DNA of 64,000 nucleotides from JAHEEL01 sp034660035 (GTDB lineage Bacteria > Actinomycetota > Acidimicrobiia > Spongiisociales > UBA5794): the NCBI GenBank assembly GCA_034660035.1, contig JAYEIJ010000062.1, positions 17,467-81,466 of the forward strand, read 5' to 3'. Within the stretch, counting starts at the first letter, position 1. Each line of letters begins with the position of its first letter. A program made the translations under genes and the position numbers. A model generated the notes under the pieces. The model was not told the origin of the DNA. It searched no databases and saw only the letters and a program-made list of their open reading frames with translations. Positions 51,325-60,269 of this stretch are shown here, one piece after another.

Positions 51325-52583
51325 ACTGCCTCCAGAGTCTCGTAGAACGTGGGCCAGGATACGTTCGCTGCGGATGCCCCGAGGATCGTGACCGGACCGT
51401 CTGATGCCGTGGCGGCCACGGCGGCCGACATGGCGATCCGGTGATCACCGGCCGCGTCGACCGTACCCCCGTCGAGGAACCCCGTGCCGATGACCGCGAA
51501 TCCGTCTTCGGTCGCTTCGGCGCCCCCACCGAGAGCGCGGATCATCCCGGTCGTGCTTGCGATACGGTCGCTCTCCTTCGCGCGCAGTTCGGTTGCTTCG
51601 CGAACGATCGTGATGCCCTCGGCGTACGCCGCGAGAACGGCAACGAGCGGGAGTTCATCGATCGCTGCAGCCACCGTGTCTCCGAAGACCTCGACGGCCT
51701 GCAGTTCCCTTCCCGTGACCGCCACGCTCCCGATCGGATCGCCGTGTATCGATCCCGTTACGTCACCTTCTACGACGGCACCCATCCGCTCGAGGATGGT
51801 CAGGAAGCCGAGCCGGCCGGGATTGAGCGAGATCCCCGGGGTCACGACGTGGGCGCCTTCTACCAACGCGGCGCTCGCCCACAGGTATGCGGCGCTCGAC
51901 GGGTCACCCGGGATGTCGTATCTGGCACCGGGAATCCGCCCGGGGACGATCTGCGTCTTCGTTCCGTCGCCGGCCGTGCCAAGGCCGAACGTCTCCAGCC
52001 ACCGTTCCGTGTGATCCCGGTATCCGGCCGGACTGTTGATCGACGATGGCCCTTCCGCCTGGATCGCGGCGAGTTCGAACGCCGTACGAACCTGGGCAGA
52101 TGCGACGTCGATGCTCACGTCGGCGCCGCGGAGTGAGGCGCCACCCGTCGTGATCGGCGCCGTGCCATCAGACTGTGTAACGAGTTCAACGCCGAGCGCA
52201 CCGAGCGGCCCCACGAGTCGGCCCATCGGACGCGACCGCAGTGAGGCGTCGCCGGTGAGCGTGATCCTGAACGGCGCAGCAGCGAGGCTGCCCGAGAGCA
52301 GTCGCATCGTTGTCCCGGAGTTGGCGCAATCGACAGGTCCGAAGGGTTCCGAGATGCGTTCTGCCGGCGAGAATCGGTCGCCGGCGCGCTGCAACCCGAG
52401 TTGCTCCAGTGCCGCCGCGGTCGTAGCCACATCCCGCCCGGGGGCGAGACCCGTGATCTCGCTCTCGTCTTCTGCAAGCGACGCGAACACCAACGCACGG
52501 TGCGATAGCGACTTGTCTCCCGGGATCTGAACACCGGTGCGGAACACTCCTCCGGCCGGCTCAACCTTCCTGGCGTCCTCCAT
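51309..52583 (-). CDS. aroA: 3-phosphoshikimate 1-carboxyvinyltransferase (EPSP synthase)
   Basis: Shikimate pathway enzyme, 424 aa. PGDKSLSHRALVFASL at the N-terminus, NSGTTMRLLSG, RSRPMGRLVGPL and ELRAKESDRIASTTGMI are all read. Joins phosphoenolpyruvate to shikimate-3-phosphate. The ATG lies 23 bases inside the end of the pseudouridine synthase gene, so translation is probably coupled. Confidence 0.96.
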   Translation of the reverse strand: MEDARKVEPAGGVFRTGVQIPGDKSLSHRALVFASLAEDESEITGLAPGRDVATTAAALEQLGLQRAGDRFSPAERISEPFGPVDCANSGTTMRLLSGSLAAAPFRITLTGDASLRSRPMGRLVGPLGALGVELVTQSDGTAPITTGGASLRGADVSIDVASAQVRTAFELAAIQAEGPSSINSPAGYRDHTERWLETFGLGTAGDGTKTQIVPGRIPGARYDIPGDPSSAAYLWASAALVEGAHVVTPGISLNPGRLGFLTILERMGAVVEGDVTGSIHGDPIGSVAVTGRELQAVEVFGDTVAAAIDELPLVAVLAAYAEGITIVREATELRAKESDRIASTTGMIRALGGGAEATEDGFAVIGTGFLDGGTVDAAGDHRIAMSAAVAATASDGPVTILGASAANVSWPTFYETLEAVWSSQ

Positions 52584-53283
52584 CGGGCACCTCCTCCCCC
52601 GCCTGGTACAAGGCCCGAACCTCTTCGATCGTGAGCGGGCGACACTGGCCCGGAGACAGGGATCCGTCCCTCAGCGGACCGATCGACGTGCGGACCAGTC
52701 GTTGGACCGGGTGGTCGACGGCGTCGAACAACCGTCGAACGATCCGCTTCCGCCCTTCGCCCATGGTCATCTCGACCAACGAGGTGCCGGCGGATCGATC
52801 GATGACGCGGGCCGACACCGCCGCGGCCGGGCCGTCGTCAAGTTCCACGCCGCTCGTGAGCCGGCGGATCGTCGCCGGTTCCACGACACCGCTAACCAGA
52901 ACCACATAGGTCTTGTGCACACCGAATCGCGGATGGGTCACCCTGAGGGTGAGGTCTCCGTCGTTGGTGAGGAGCATGAGTCCCTCAGAGTCGGCATCGA
53001 GGCGCCCCGCCGGGTAGACCCGGGGCCCGTCGGGTGCCAGATCGACGACCGTCGGTCTTCCCTGCGGATCGTTTGCGGTGCTGACCGTCCCCACCGGTTT
53101 GTAGACGGCGTAGTAGGCCAGATCCGGAGCGATCGGAAGCGGTACGCCGTCGATCTCAACCCGGGCGATCGTCGGATCGACCTTCTGCCCGAGATGCGCC
53201 GGTTCACCGTCGACCGTGACTCGGCCTTTTCCGATCAGCACTTCGGCGTGACGGCGTGAGACGAAGCCGGATCGGCCTATCAG
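52561..53283 (-). CDS. 23S rRNA pseudouridine synthase (RluB/RsuA family), probable CTG start
   Basis: A 240-aa RNA-modifying enzyme. S4 domain IGRSGFVSRRHAEVLIGKGR leads into VYKPVGTVSTA and the catalytic AGRLDADSEGLMLLTND with its Asp. GEGRKRIVRRLF is the usual late motif. The only ATG/GTG/TTG start (GTG at 53241) would remove the first S4 helix. CTG at 53283 overlaps the scpB stop as CTGA; the frame upstream even reads ERLQK, the normal family N-terminus, behind GGAGGG, so an ATC start is also possible. Confidence 0.85.
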   Translation of the reverse strand: MIGRSGFVSRRHAEVLIGKGRVTVDGEPAHLGQKVDPTIARVEIDGVPLPIAPDLAYYAVYKPVGTVSTANDPQGRPTVVDLAPDGPRVYPAGRLDADSEGLMLLTNDGDLTLRVTHPRFGVHKTYVVLVSGVVEPATIRRLTSGVELDDGPAAAVSARVIDRSAGTSLVEMTMGEGRKRIVRRLFDAVDHPVQRLVRTSIGPLRDGSLSPGQCRPLTIEEVRALYQAGEEVPDGGRQEG

Positions 53284-53858
53284 CTTCTGGAGTCGTTCGA
53301 TGATCCCTCCGGTCGGAAGGGCCGTTCGAGTGTTTCAACGATCTCGGCGGGCGGCACGTGGTCGGCCAGCGGCGGCAGGTCCCCTGGGCTGTTGACCCCG
53401 AGTTTTTCGAGGAACAGTTCGGTTGTCCCGTACAGGAGCGCCTGTCCCGGCCCCGGAGCGGTGCCGATCTCCCGAACGAGCCCCCTCCGTTCGAGGGTAT
53501 GAAGTGCACGTTCGGAGTCGACGCCCCGAACCTCGGCGATCTGACCACGTGACACGGGCTGCTTATAGGCAACGACAGCGAGTGTCTCGAGCGCCGCGTT
53601 CGAGAGCCGCGTTGCTCGCTCCGATGCGGCGAAGCGCTCAACATACGGCAGCATCTCCGGTGCGGTGTAGAGACGCCATCCACCCGCAAGGCGGCGCAGG
53701 ACGAAGCCGCCCTGCCGGTCGGTCAACTCCTGCTCGATATCTTCGAGCATCGAATCGACGTCCGTGAGCGGAGCTTCGACCACTTCGGCGAGTTCCTGTG
53801 AAGTGATCGGTGTCTCCGCCACGAACAGGATCGCCTCGAGGGCACTGCGGATCTCCAT
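53280..53858 (-). CDS. scpB: Segregation and condensation protein B
   Basis: Kleisin-associated subunit of the Smc-ScpAB condensin, 192 aa, two winged-helix domains. IRSALEAILFVAETPITSQELA opens it, and ETLAVVAYKQPVSRGQIAEVRGVDS is the second-domain signature. Start overlaps the scpA stop as TGATG. C-terminal tail is low complexity. Confidence 0.95.
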   Translation of the reverse strand: MEIRSALEAILFVAETPITSQELAEVVEAPLTDVDSMLEDIEQELTDRQGGFVLRRLAGGWRLYTAPEMLPYVERFAASERATRLSNAALETLAVVAYKQPVSRGQIAEVRGVDSERALHTLERRGLVREIGTAPGPGQALLYGTTELFLEKLGVNSPGDLPPLADHVPPAEIVETLERPFRPEGSSNDSRS

Positions 53859-54631
53859 CAGAGGGGTTCCTCTCCATTGAGCAGCGCCTCGAGCCGTTCG
53901 GCCGCCACCGCTTCGCTGTATCCGATCATGATCGGCGACTGCCGATCATCTTGTGAGACTCTCAGGATCCCCCAGCGGGCGAGCTCAAGTAGCCCGAGGA
54001 AGTACGCAACGACCTCGACCGAACGCGAGCAGTGAGCGACCACGGATTCGAAATCGGTCTCGACCGCAGCCGCCATACGATCCTGGAGATCGAGCATCGC
54101 TTCTTGCACGGACGGCAGTTCCAGGTCCAGGTGGTCCACGTCCACCGTGTCATCTTCATCGGCGAAGACCCGTTCGGCGATCGCGGCCAACCCTGCGGCG
54201 TCGACTGGAAGCACGAACGAGGGAGGCGGAGGTGTCACGTCCTCCAGACCGACCGATCTGGCGACGTACCGCTCGTTCGCTGCGATCCGGTGGGCGAACA
54301 CGGCGGCCACGTCCTTGAACGTCAGATTCATGAGAAGGCGTGACAGCAGGCGATCGCGCTCTTCAGCGAGCGCCAGTTCCTCATCGAGGTCGATCTCCCG
54401 ATCGTCGGGGAGCAGGTGTCGGGCTTTCAGTTGGATGAGCGTCGATGCGATCAGCAGGAACTCGCTCGTGACGGTGAGGTCCATCTCGCTCATCACATCG
54501 AGGTACCCGACGTACTCGGTGACGAGGTCGGAAAGGCTCAGTTCGGTGATCTGCACCTGATGGGATGTGATCAGTTGGAGCAGCAGATCCAACGGTCCTT
54601 CGAAGACCCGGGTCTTGACCTCATACGTCAT
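53858..54631 (-). CDS. scpA: Segregation and condensation protein A
   Basis: Kleisin subunit linking the Smc heads, 257 aa. N-terminal RVFEGPLDLLLQLI and LIQLKARHLLP are typical; the C-terminal winged helix ends with AVAAERLEALLNGEEPL. ATG at 54631 is chosen because the family starts with T/S-YEVK-x-FEGPLDLLL. TACCAT-N8 upstream suggests a leaderless message heading the scpA-scpB-rluB-aroA-cmk operon. Confidence 0.95.
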   Translation of the reverse strand: MTYEVKTRVFEGPLDLLLQLITSHQVQITELSLSDLVTEYVGYLDVMSEMDLTVTSEFLLIASTLIQLKARHLLPDDREIDLDEELALAEERDRLLSRLLMNLTFKDVAAVFAHRIAANERYVARSVGLEDVTPPPPSFVLPVDAAGLAAIAERVFADEDDTVDVDHLDLELPSVQEAMLDLQDRMAAAVETDFESVVAHCSRSVEVVAYFLGLLELARWGILRVSQDDRQSPIMIGYSEAVAAERLEALLNGEEPL

Positions 54632-54639
54632 GGCTGATG

Positions 54640-54645
54640 ATGGTA
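54640..54645 (-). promoter_or_regulatory. Probable leaderless -10 element for scpA
   Basis: TACCAT 8 bases before the ATG at 54631. Confidence 0.35.
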
Positions 54646-54678
54646 TCGCCGGAATGCTCGGAGCACGAGGAACGGCGG

Positions 54679-55164
54679 TCATCCGTCCGCATCGGCCAGC
54701 ACTTTCCATCGCTCTCTGTCCACACCGGGTGGCACCGGACCCGGGTGACTTCGTGCGAACGAGACGGCCAGGTCGCCGCAGCCTGCCTCTTCGATGTCGA
54801 TCGCACCGCGCCGTCCGTGATCGCGGTAGATGCGCATGCGGGTGGTCATCGGCATCCGGATGGCATCGAGAACCGTCGCGATCGATCGGGAGATGGCGCC
54901 GATGTCCGTTCGCCGCTTGCCGACGTCATGTAGAAGGGCTGCCTCTACCGCTCCCGTGTCATCGGGAAGGACGGCGTGAACACGGCGAGCAACGTCGACG
55001 GCGTGCCTCTGATCGGGGAAGCTCTGGGACCAGAACAGCTGGGCACACGGAGCGTCGAGGTGGTCGTGCACGAAGCGCTGGTCTTCGGGACCCGGGGGCT
55101 CTGCGTGCAGATGTCCGAAGAAGCGCCCAACGAGGTGACCGGCCTTGTCAAAGCGGGTCGTCAC
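54679..55164 (-). CDS. HD-domain phosphohydrolase-like protein
   Basis: A 161-aa protein with an HD metal site: QRHAVDVARRVH then EAALLHDVGKRR, and a later SFARSHPG. HD proteins of this size often cleave nucleotides or other phosphoesters. The GTG at 55164 overlaps the DksA-like stop as GTGA and is preferred to the longer GTG at 55182. Confidence 0.78.
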   Translation of the reverse strand: MTTRFDKAGHLVGRFFGHLHAEPPGPEDQRFVHDHLDAPCAQLFWSQSFPDQRHAVDVARRVHAVLPDDTGAVEAALLHDVGKRRTDIGAISRSIATVLDAIRMPMTTRMRIYRDHGRRGAIDIEEAGCGDLAVSFARSHPGPVPPGVDRERWKVLADADG

Positions 55165-55526
55165 GAGGCTGCTTTTTTGCACCTCACGCAGCGCCTCACG
55201 GCGGGAAGGTACTGGATGCGATCCGTGCCGATCTGTTCGCCGCAGGTTTCGCAGATCCCGTACCTGCCGTCGGCGATCTTGCCCAGCGCAACGTTGGCAC
55301 GGTCGAGCCGAATCTTGAGCGTTTCGGCAAGGCGGAGGACTTCGGTTCGCTCTGCGGTGACCGCTCCGGCGTCGGCGAAAGCATCGCCGTAGTCGACGGT
55401 GCCGTTGAGCTGTCCGGATTCATCCGCTCCGATTTCGTCGAGTTGACGCAAGACCTTGGTGCGTTCCTCGATGAGGAGCACTTCGGCAGCTGCGGTGTCG
55501 ATCGTCTCGGTCATTGGGGAACTCAT
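55161..55526 (-). CDS. TraR/DksA family zinc-finger protein
   Basis: A 121-aa DksA-type protein: an N-terminal coiled coil (VLLIEERTKVLRQLDEI) and a C4 zinc finger CETCGEQIG...RRCVRCK. DksA-like proteins bind the RNA polymerase secondary channel. The tip region is GTVDYGDAFADAGAVTAER, without the classic DxxDxA of E. coli DksA. Start is uncertain between 55526 and 55514, as GAGGAGG abuts the first ATG. Confidence 0.85.
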   Translation of the reverse strand: MSSPMTETIDTAAAEVLLIEERTKVLRQLDEIGADESGQLNGTVDYGDAFADAGAVTAERTEVLRLAETLKIRLDRANVALGKIADGRYGICETCGEQIGTDRIQYLPAVRRCVRCKKAAS

Positions 55527-55540
55527 CCTCCTCTGCGTCC

Positions 55541-56422
55541 CTACCGGGCGCGTGGGTGCGCCGTAACGTACACCTCGTAGAGGTGCTCGGGGGACACAAG
55601 CGTGTAAACCTGTGTGGTGCTGATACTAGCGTGACCGAGCATTTCTTGGACGGTTCTTAGGTCCGCTCCCCCTTCGACCATGTGGGTTGCCGCTGAATGA
55701 CGGAGAACGTGCGGGGAAAGAGCAGCGTCTTCGATACCGGCGCGTCGACCGTTTCGCTTCACGATGTCCCACATCCCCTGGCGCGTCAGCGACGTTCCCC
55801 TGGCGTTGACGAACAGGACATCACTCCGTTCCCTCTCACTGAGAAGCTCCAGTCGGACGGGGAGGTACGTCTCGATCGCGGCCCTCGCGTGGCGCCCGAG
55901 GGGTACGAGGCGTTGCCTGTCCCCCTTGCCCGTCACGATCACGGTCCCGGATTCGAGATCCAGATCCGTGAGACCCACCGTGACCGCCTCTGTGACGCGC
56001 GCCCCGGTCGCGTAGAGGAACTCGAGGATCGCCACATCGCGAAGACCGAGCGGTGTCGATCGATCGGGCGCATCGAGCAGATCCTCTATCAGGTCGATCG
56101 TGAGGGCCTTCGGAAGGTTGCGCGACCTCCGGGGTGCTTCGATCAGGACCGTCGGATCCTCGGTCACGCGACCTTCGACGACGAGGAACCGGTGATAGCC
56201 ACGCACTGCCGCGAGTTTCCGCGCGCGTGTCGATCGCGCCAGGCCGCGGTGCGCCAGATCCGCTACGAATCCCCCGACGTCACCGGATGAACCCTCATCA
56301 TCGAGGAATCCGAAGTAGTCGCGAAGGTCGCGCCGGTATGCGGCCACCGTGTTCGATGAGAGGCCACGCTCGGACCGCAGCGCACCCAGGAATTCCTCTG
56401 CGTCGGCCGGTAGCGGACTCAT
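55541..56422 (-). CDS. xerD: Tyrosine recombinase XerD
   Basis: Site-specific recombinase that resolves chromosome dimers with XerC, 293 aa. N-terminal SAM-like domain EEFLGALRSERGLSSNTVAA. Catalytic set: Arg in ATGARVTEAV, Lys in the VTGKGDRQR hairpin, HVLRHSAATH, GHASISTTQVYTLV with the Tyr. ATG overlaps the Nudix gene stop as ATGA. XerD rather than XerC by its place beside nudix and scpAB. Confidence 0.92.
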   Translation of the reverse strand: MSPLPADAEEFLGALRSERGLSSNTVAAYRRDLRDYFGFLDDEGSSGDVGGFVADLAHRGLARSTRARKLAAVRGYHRFLVVEGRVTEDPTVLIEAPRRSRNLPKALTIDLIEDLLDAPDRSTPLGLRDVAILEFLYATGARVTEAVTVGLTDLDLESGTVIVTGKGDRQRLVPLGRHARAAIETYLPVRLELLSERERSDVLFVNARGTSLTRQGMWDIVKRNGRRAGIEDAALSPHVLRHSAATHMVEGGADLRTVQEMLGHASISTTQVYTLVSPEHLYEVYVTAHPRAR

Positions 56423-56949
56423 CGCCCCGCGACGAGGAGAAGCCCTGCCACGGTCTTGGCATCGGTGATCACACCGGAACGGACTTGCTCGACGGCTTCG
56501 TCGAGGGGTATCCGGACGACGCGAGCGTGATGCTCCTCCGCCCCCATAGGCCGCATCGCTACCGCTATGAGGTCGGTCGCGAGGTAGATCGTGATGCATT
56601 CATCGCTGAATCCCGGAGTTGTGAGGAGATCGATCAGATGCTCCAGGTTCCCCGGAGTGAAACCGATCTCTTCCTCGAGTTCGCGCTCGGCCGTATGCCG
56701 TCGATCCTCGCCGGGGATGTCCAGTTTTCCGGCCGGGATCTCCAGGAGCGGTCGACCGACGGCAGCACGGTGCTGCTCGATCATGATCACGTCGTCACCG
56801 ACGATCGGTACAACGGCTACGGCCCCGGGATGAACGACAACGACCCTCTTGATCGGATTGCCGTCCGGTGTCGTAACGGTGGCCCGGTCGAGTCTCAGGA
56901 ACGCCTCTTCGGCGATCGTCCTCGACCCCAGGGTCCGGAAGCCGCTCAT
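56419..56949 (-). CDS. Nudix hydrolase, ADP-ribose pyrophosphatase-like
   Basis: A 176-aa Nudix enzyme. The Nudix box reads from GKLDIPGE through RELEEEIGF with all catalytic Glu present. LLEIPAGKLD before the box and TTPGFSDE after it are the ADP-ribose pyrophosphatase pattern. Hydrolyses ADP-ribose to AMP and ribose-5-phosphate if so. Starts one base after the pyrG stop. Confidence 0.92.
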   Translation of the reverse strand: MSGFRTLGSRTIAEEAFLRLDRATVTTPDGNPIKRVVVVHPGAVAVVPIVGDDVIMIEQHRAAVGRPLLEIPAGKLDIPGEDRRHTAERELEEEIGFTPGNLEHLIDLLTTPGFSDECITIYLATDLIAVAMRPMGAEEHHARVVRIPLDEAVEQVRSGVITDAKTVAGLLLVAGR

Positions 56950-56950
56950 A

Positions 56951-58606
56951 TCAACGATTCGTGACGATCGGGGCCCCGGAGACCGCCGACTCGGAGGCCA
57001 TATGGGTCCGGCGGCGCTCGAGGGCCGCAGCGACGAAGCCCATGAACAGGGGATGCGGATCGTCGGGTCGCGACTTGAACTCCGGGTGGAACTGCGACGC
57101 GATGAAGAACGGATGCGACGGCAGTTCGATGATCTCGACCAAACGATCGTCGGGAGACAGACCTGAGAAGACGAGTCCGTTGGCCTCTAGATCGGCCCGA
57201 TAGCGGTTGTTGACCTCCCACCGGTGTCGATGTCGCTCGTAGATCACCGGCTCCCCGTAGAGATCTTCCGTCAGCGTGCCGGCCGTCAGCTTCGCCGGGT
57301 AGATGCCGAGGCGCATCGTCCCGCCGAGATCCTCGACGTCCGCCTGGTCCTCCATCAGATCGATCACAGGATGCCGCGTCGTTGGGTCGAACTCCGAGCT
57401 GTGCGCGCCTGCGAGGCCCAGCACGTTCCGCGAGTACTCGACGACCGCGCATTGCAGGCCGAGGCAGAGTCCCAGGAACGGCACGCCGTTCTCGCGGGCA
57501 TGACGGATCGCTTCGATCTTGCCCTCGATACCGCGGATGCCGAATCCCCCCGGCACGAGGATCCCGTCGAGACCGTCCAGATGTGTCGACGCTAGGAGAC
57601 CCTCGATCTCCTCTGCCGGAATCCACCGGATCTCGACATCAGCACCGTTCGCCGCGGCCGAGTGGCGAAGAGACTCAACGACCGACAGATACGCATCGGG
57701 AAGCTCAACGTACTTGCCGACGAGACCGATGGTTACCGGTTCGGTCGCGCTCTGCATGCGGTCCACCATCGCGCGCCACGCTTCGAGGTCCGGTGCTTCC
57801 GTCTCGAGCCCGAGTTCGCGACAGACCACCGAGTCGAGGCCGGCCTCGTTGAGGGCCAACGGAACGCCGTAGATATTCGGGACATCGACCACGCTGATCA
57901 CCGCATCGGGTTCAACATCGCAGAAGAGACTGATCTTGCGCCGGGCCGAGTCATCGATCGACCGATCCGATCGAACGACGATCACCTCAGGGAGGATGCC
58001 GTGTGAACGCAGTTCGGCAACGCTGTGCTGCGTCGGCTTGGTCTTCAGTTCGTCACTCGTCGCGAGGTACGGCACCAGGGTCACGTGGATGTAGCAGGTG
58101 TTCTCAACTCCCACATCCTTCCGGATCTGCCGGATGGCTTCGAGGAACGGAAGACTCTCTATGTCGCCGACCGTCCCGCCGACCTCGGTGATGACGACGT
58201 CGACGTCGTCGTTCTGACCCAGCTTGCGGATGCGCGACTTGATCTCGTTGGTGATGTGCGGGATCACCTGGACGGTGGCTCCGAGGTAGTCACCGCGGCG
58301 CTCCTTGCGTATCACCGACTGGTAGATAGAGCCGGTCGTCACGTTGGAGTCCCGCCTGAGGTGAACTCCTGTGTACCGCTCGTAGTGACCGAGGTCGAGG
58401 TCGGTCTCTCCCCCGTCATCGGTCACGAAGACCTCGCCGTGCTCGAAGGGGTTCATCGTGCCGGGGTCAACGTTGATGTACGGGTCGAGCTTCTGGAGCG
58501 TCACGCGCAGCCCGCGCGCCTCGAGAAGCCGCCCGAGAGATGCGGAAGTGATCCCCTTACCCAGACTTGAGGTCACCCCACCGGTGACAAATACGTGCTT
58601 GGTCAC
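56951..58606 (-). CDS. pyrG: CTP synthase
   Basis: Makes CTP from UTP and glutamine, 551 aa. Synthase domain: KHVFVTGGVTSSLGKGITSA, LDPYINVDPGTMNPFEHGEV, EVGGTVGDIESLPF. Glutaminase domain: GGFGIRG, the nucleophile Cys in FLGLCLGLQ, and SQFHPEFKSRP with the His and Glu. GTG at 58606 follows GGAG by 6 bases and matches the family start. Confidence 0.97.
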   Translation of the reverse strand: MTKHVFVTGGVTSSLGKGITSASLGRLLEARGLRVTLQKLDPYINVDPGTMNPFEHGEVFVTDDGGETDLDLGHYERYTGVHLRRDSNVTTGSIYQSVIRKERRGDYLGATVQVIPHITNEIKSRIRKLGQNDDVDVVITEVGGTVGDIESLPFLEAIRQIRKDVGVENTCYIHVTLVPYLATSDELKTKPTQHSVAELRSHGILPEVIVVRSDRSIDDSARRKISLFCDVEPDAVISVVDVPNIYGVPLALNEAGLDSVVCRELGLETEAPDLEAWRAMVDRMQSATEPVTIGLVGKYVELPDAYLSVVESLRHSAAANGADVEIRWIPAEEIEGLLASTHLDGLDGILVPGGFGIRGIEGKIEAIRHARENGVPFLGLCLGLQCAVVEYSRNVLGLAGAHSSEFDPTTRHPVIDLMEDQADVEDLGGTMRLGIYPAKLTAGTLTEDLYGEPVIYERHRHRWEVNNRYRADLEANGLVFSGLSPDDRLVEIIELPSHPFFIASQFHPEFKSRPDDPHPLFMGFVAAALERRRTHMASESAVSGAPIVTNR

Positions 58607-58670
58607 GCTGCGCTCCACCTCGGAAGGCCGAAGCATACCGGACGCGTACCGCTGAGCACGACACCTCCGC

Positions 58671-60269
58671 TCACGACGCTGAAGCGATCATCAAGAGCTC
58701 CGCGGCGTGCTCACGGCCCCGTTCGCTGTCGGGGAGTCCGGCGAGCATCCGGGATAGCTCCTCCAGTCGCTCGTCGCCCTCCAGTTCGGCGACCGTCGCC
58801 GTGTTGCCCTCCCTGCGAACAACGAAGTGGGACTCCGCGAAAGCGGCGACCTGTGGGAGATGCGTCACACAGAAGACCTGCCGTTCCGTGGCGAGGTGCT
58901 TCAGCTTCGCTCCCATCGCTAGGGCGGTCGCTCCCCCGGTCCCGGCGTCGATCTCGTCGAACGCGATGATGGACACATCCGCCGTCCCCGAAGCGAGCCG
59001 CAGTGCGAGAATGAGTCGGCTCAATTCTCCGCCCGATGCGATCTTGGATACCGGACCGGGAACCAACCCGCGGTCCGACGCGAATTCGAGAACCACCCGG
59101 TCCGCCCCATCCGGGCCGGGTTCTCGCCCGGTGATTCGGAACCCGACGTAGGGATCGGAGAAGCCCAGATCTCGAAGATGCTCGATCGCGTTCGACGAGA
59201 TGCGCTCGCCGGTCTCTTCGCGGTGGCGTCTCAGTGCTCTCGCCGCCTCGTCTACGTCGGCACGTGCCGCCACGAGAAGGCGTGCGATCTCACCCGACCG
59301 ATCGAGGAGGGCTTCCAGTTCGTCTGCTCGCTCGGCCGCCTCGGCCTCGAACGCGAGCACGGCATCGAGGTCGTCGCCGTACTTGCGCTTCAGATCACCG
59401 AGCAGAGCGAGGCGCTGCTCAACCCGATCCAGATCCTGTGGATCATGATCCAGATCAGCGTTCACCCTGGCGATCTCGGCATTGAACTCGGAGAGCAACT
59501 CATTGAGGTGTCCACTCAGATCTGCGAGCGGCTCAAGCGATGGTGCGGTACGCGAAGCAGCACGAAGCTCTCGATCTGCACTCTCGAGAGCTGCAGACGC
59601 GCCGCTCTCCCCCGCAGCCAACTGGACCACGGCGAGTCTTTCCCGGAGTTCCTCTGAGTTCCTCAGACGCGAGGCTCGTTCCGCGATCTCCCGGTCCTCC
59701 CCCTCTGCGAATCCGGCGGCGGCGATCTCATCTCTCTGGAAACGAACCATGTCCAGTTCCCGCTCGAGGGCGCGGTGATCACCGCCGAGCGCAGCAGCCT
59801 GCTGCTCGGTCTCGACGAGCGTCTCCCATGCGGTTCCGTAATCGGCCAGGGCGTCCCTTCCGACCTCCGGCATCGCCCCATCCAGGAGGCGTCGAACAGC
59901 TCTCGGTTCACTGAGCAGCGTTCGATCGTGCTGGCCGACGACATCGATCACGCCACTCAGCGCTTCTGCCAGGTTCCCCGCCGTCGCCATCGATCCATCG
60001 ATCGAAGCCCGCGAGCGCCGGCGGTCCACTCTGCGGCCGATGATGCGCTCTTCACCCTCCTCGACGAATCGCGCCTCGACGGTGGTCTCATCGCCATTCG
60101 GACCGATCTGATCCTTGCGTGCCTGCTCACCCCGCAGGAGTCTCAGGGCTCCGAGGAGCAGCGTCTTGCCGGTCCCCGTCTCCCCTGTGATCACGACGAG
60201 GCCGGGTCCGGGTTCGAGGTGCGCCCGCGGGATCAGACCGAGGTTGCCGACCGACAACTCGTCAAGCAT
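58671..60269 (-). CDS. recN: DNA repair protein RecN
   Basis: SMC-like ATPase for double-strand break repair, 532 aa. Walker A VITGETGTGKTLLLGAL near residue 28, a long coiled coil with GVIDVVGQHDRTLL before it, signature ASGGELSRLILALRLA and Walker B SIIAFDEIDAGTGG. Slightly shorter than the usual 550-580 aa, with a compact coiled coil. Its ATG lies 8 bases inside the end of nadK. Confidence 0.95.
   Translation of the reverse strand: MLDELSVGNLGLIPRAHLEPGPGLVVITGETGTGKTLLLGALRLLRGEQARKDQIGPNGDETTVEARFVEEGEERIIGRRVDRRRSRASIDGSMATAGNLAEALSGVIDVVGQHDRTLLSEPRAVRRLLDGAMPEVGRDALADYGTAWETLVETEQQAAALGGDHRALERELDMVRFQRDEIAAAGFAEGEDREIAERASRLRNSEELRERLAVVQLAAGESGASAALESADRELRAASRTAPSLEPLADLSGHLNELLSEFNAEIARVNADLDHDPQDLDRVEQRLALLGDLKRKYGDDLDAVLAFEAEAAERADELEALLDRSGEIARLLVAARADVDEAARALRRHREETGERISSNAIEHLRDLGFSDPYVGFRITGREPGPDGADRVVLEFASDRGLVPGPVSKIASGGELSRLILALRLASGTADVSIIAFDEIDAGTGGATALAMGAKLKHLATERQVFCVTHLPQVAAFAESHFVVRREGNTATVAELEGDERLEELSRMLAGLPDSERGREHAAELLMIASAS

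Noticed and set aside
55541..56422. xerD as a phage integrase
   Set aside because: Housekeeping context (nudix, pyrG, scpAB) and complete Xer motifs fit the chromosomal recombinase.
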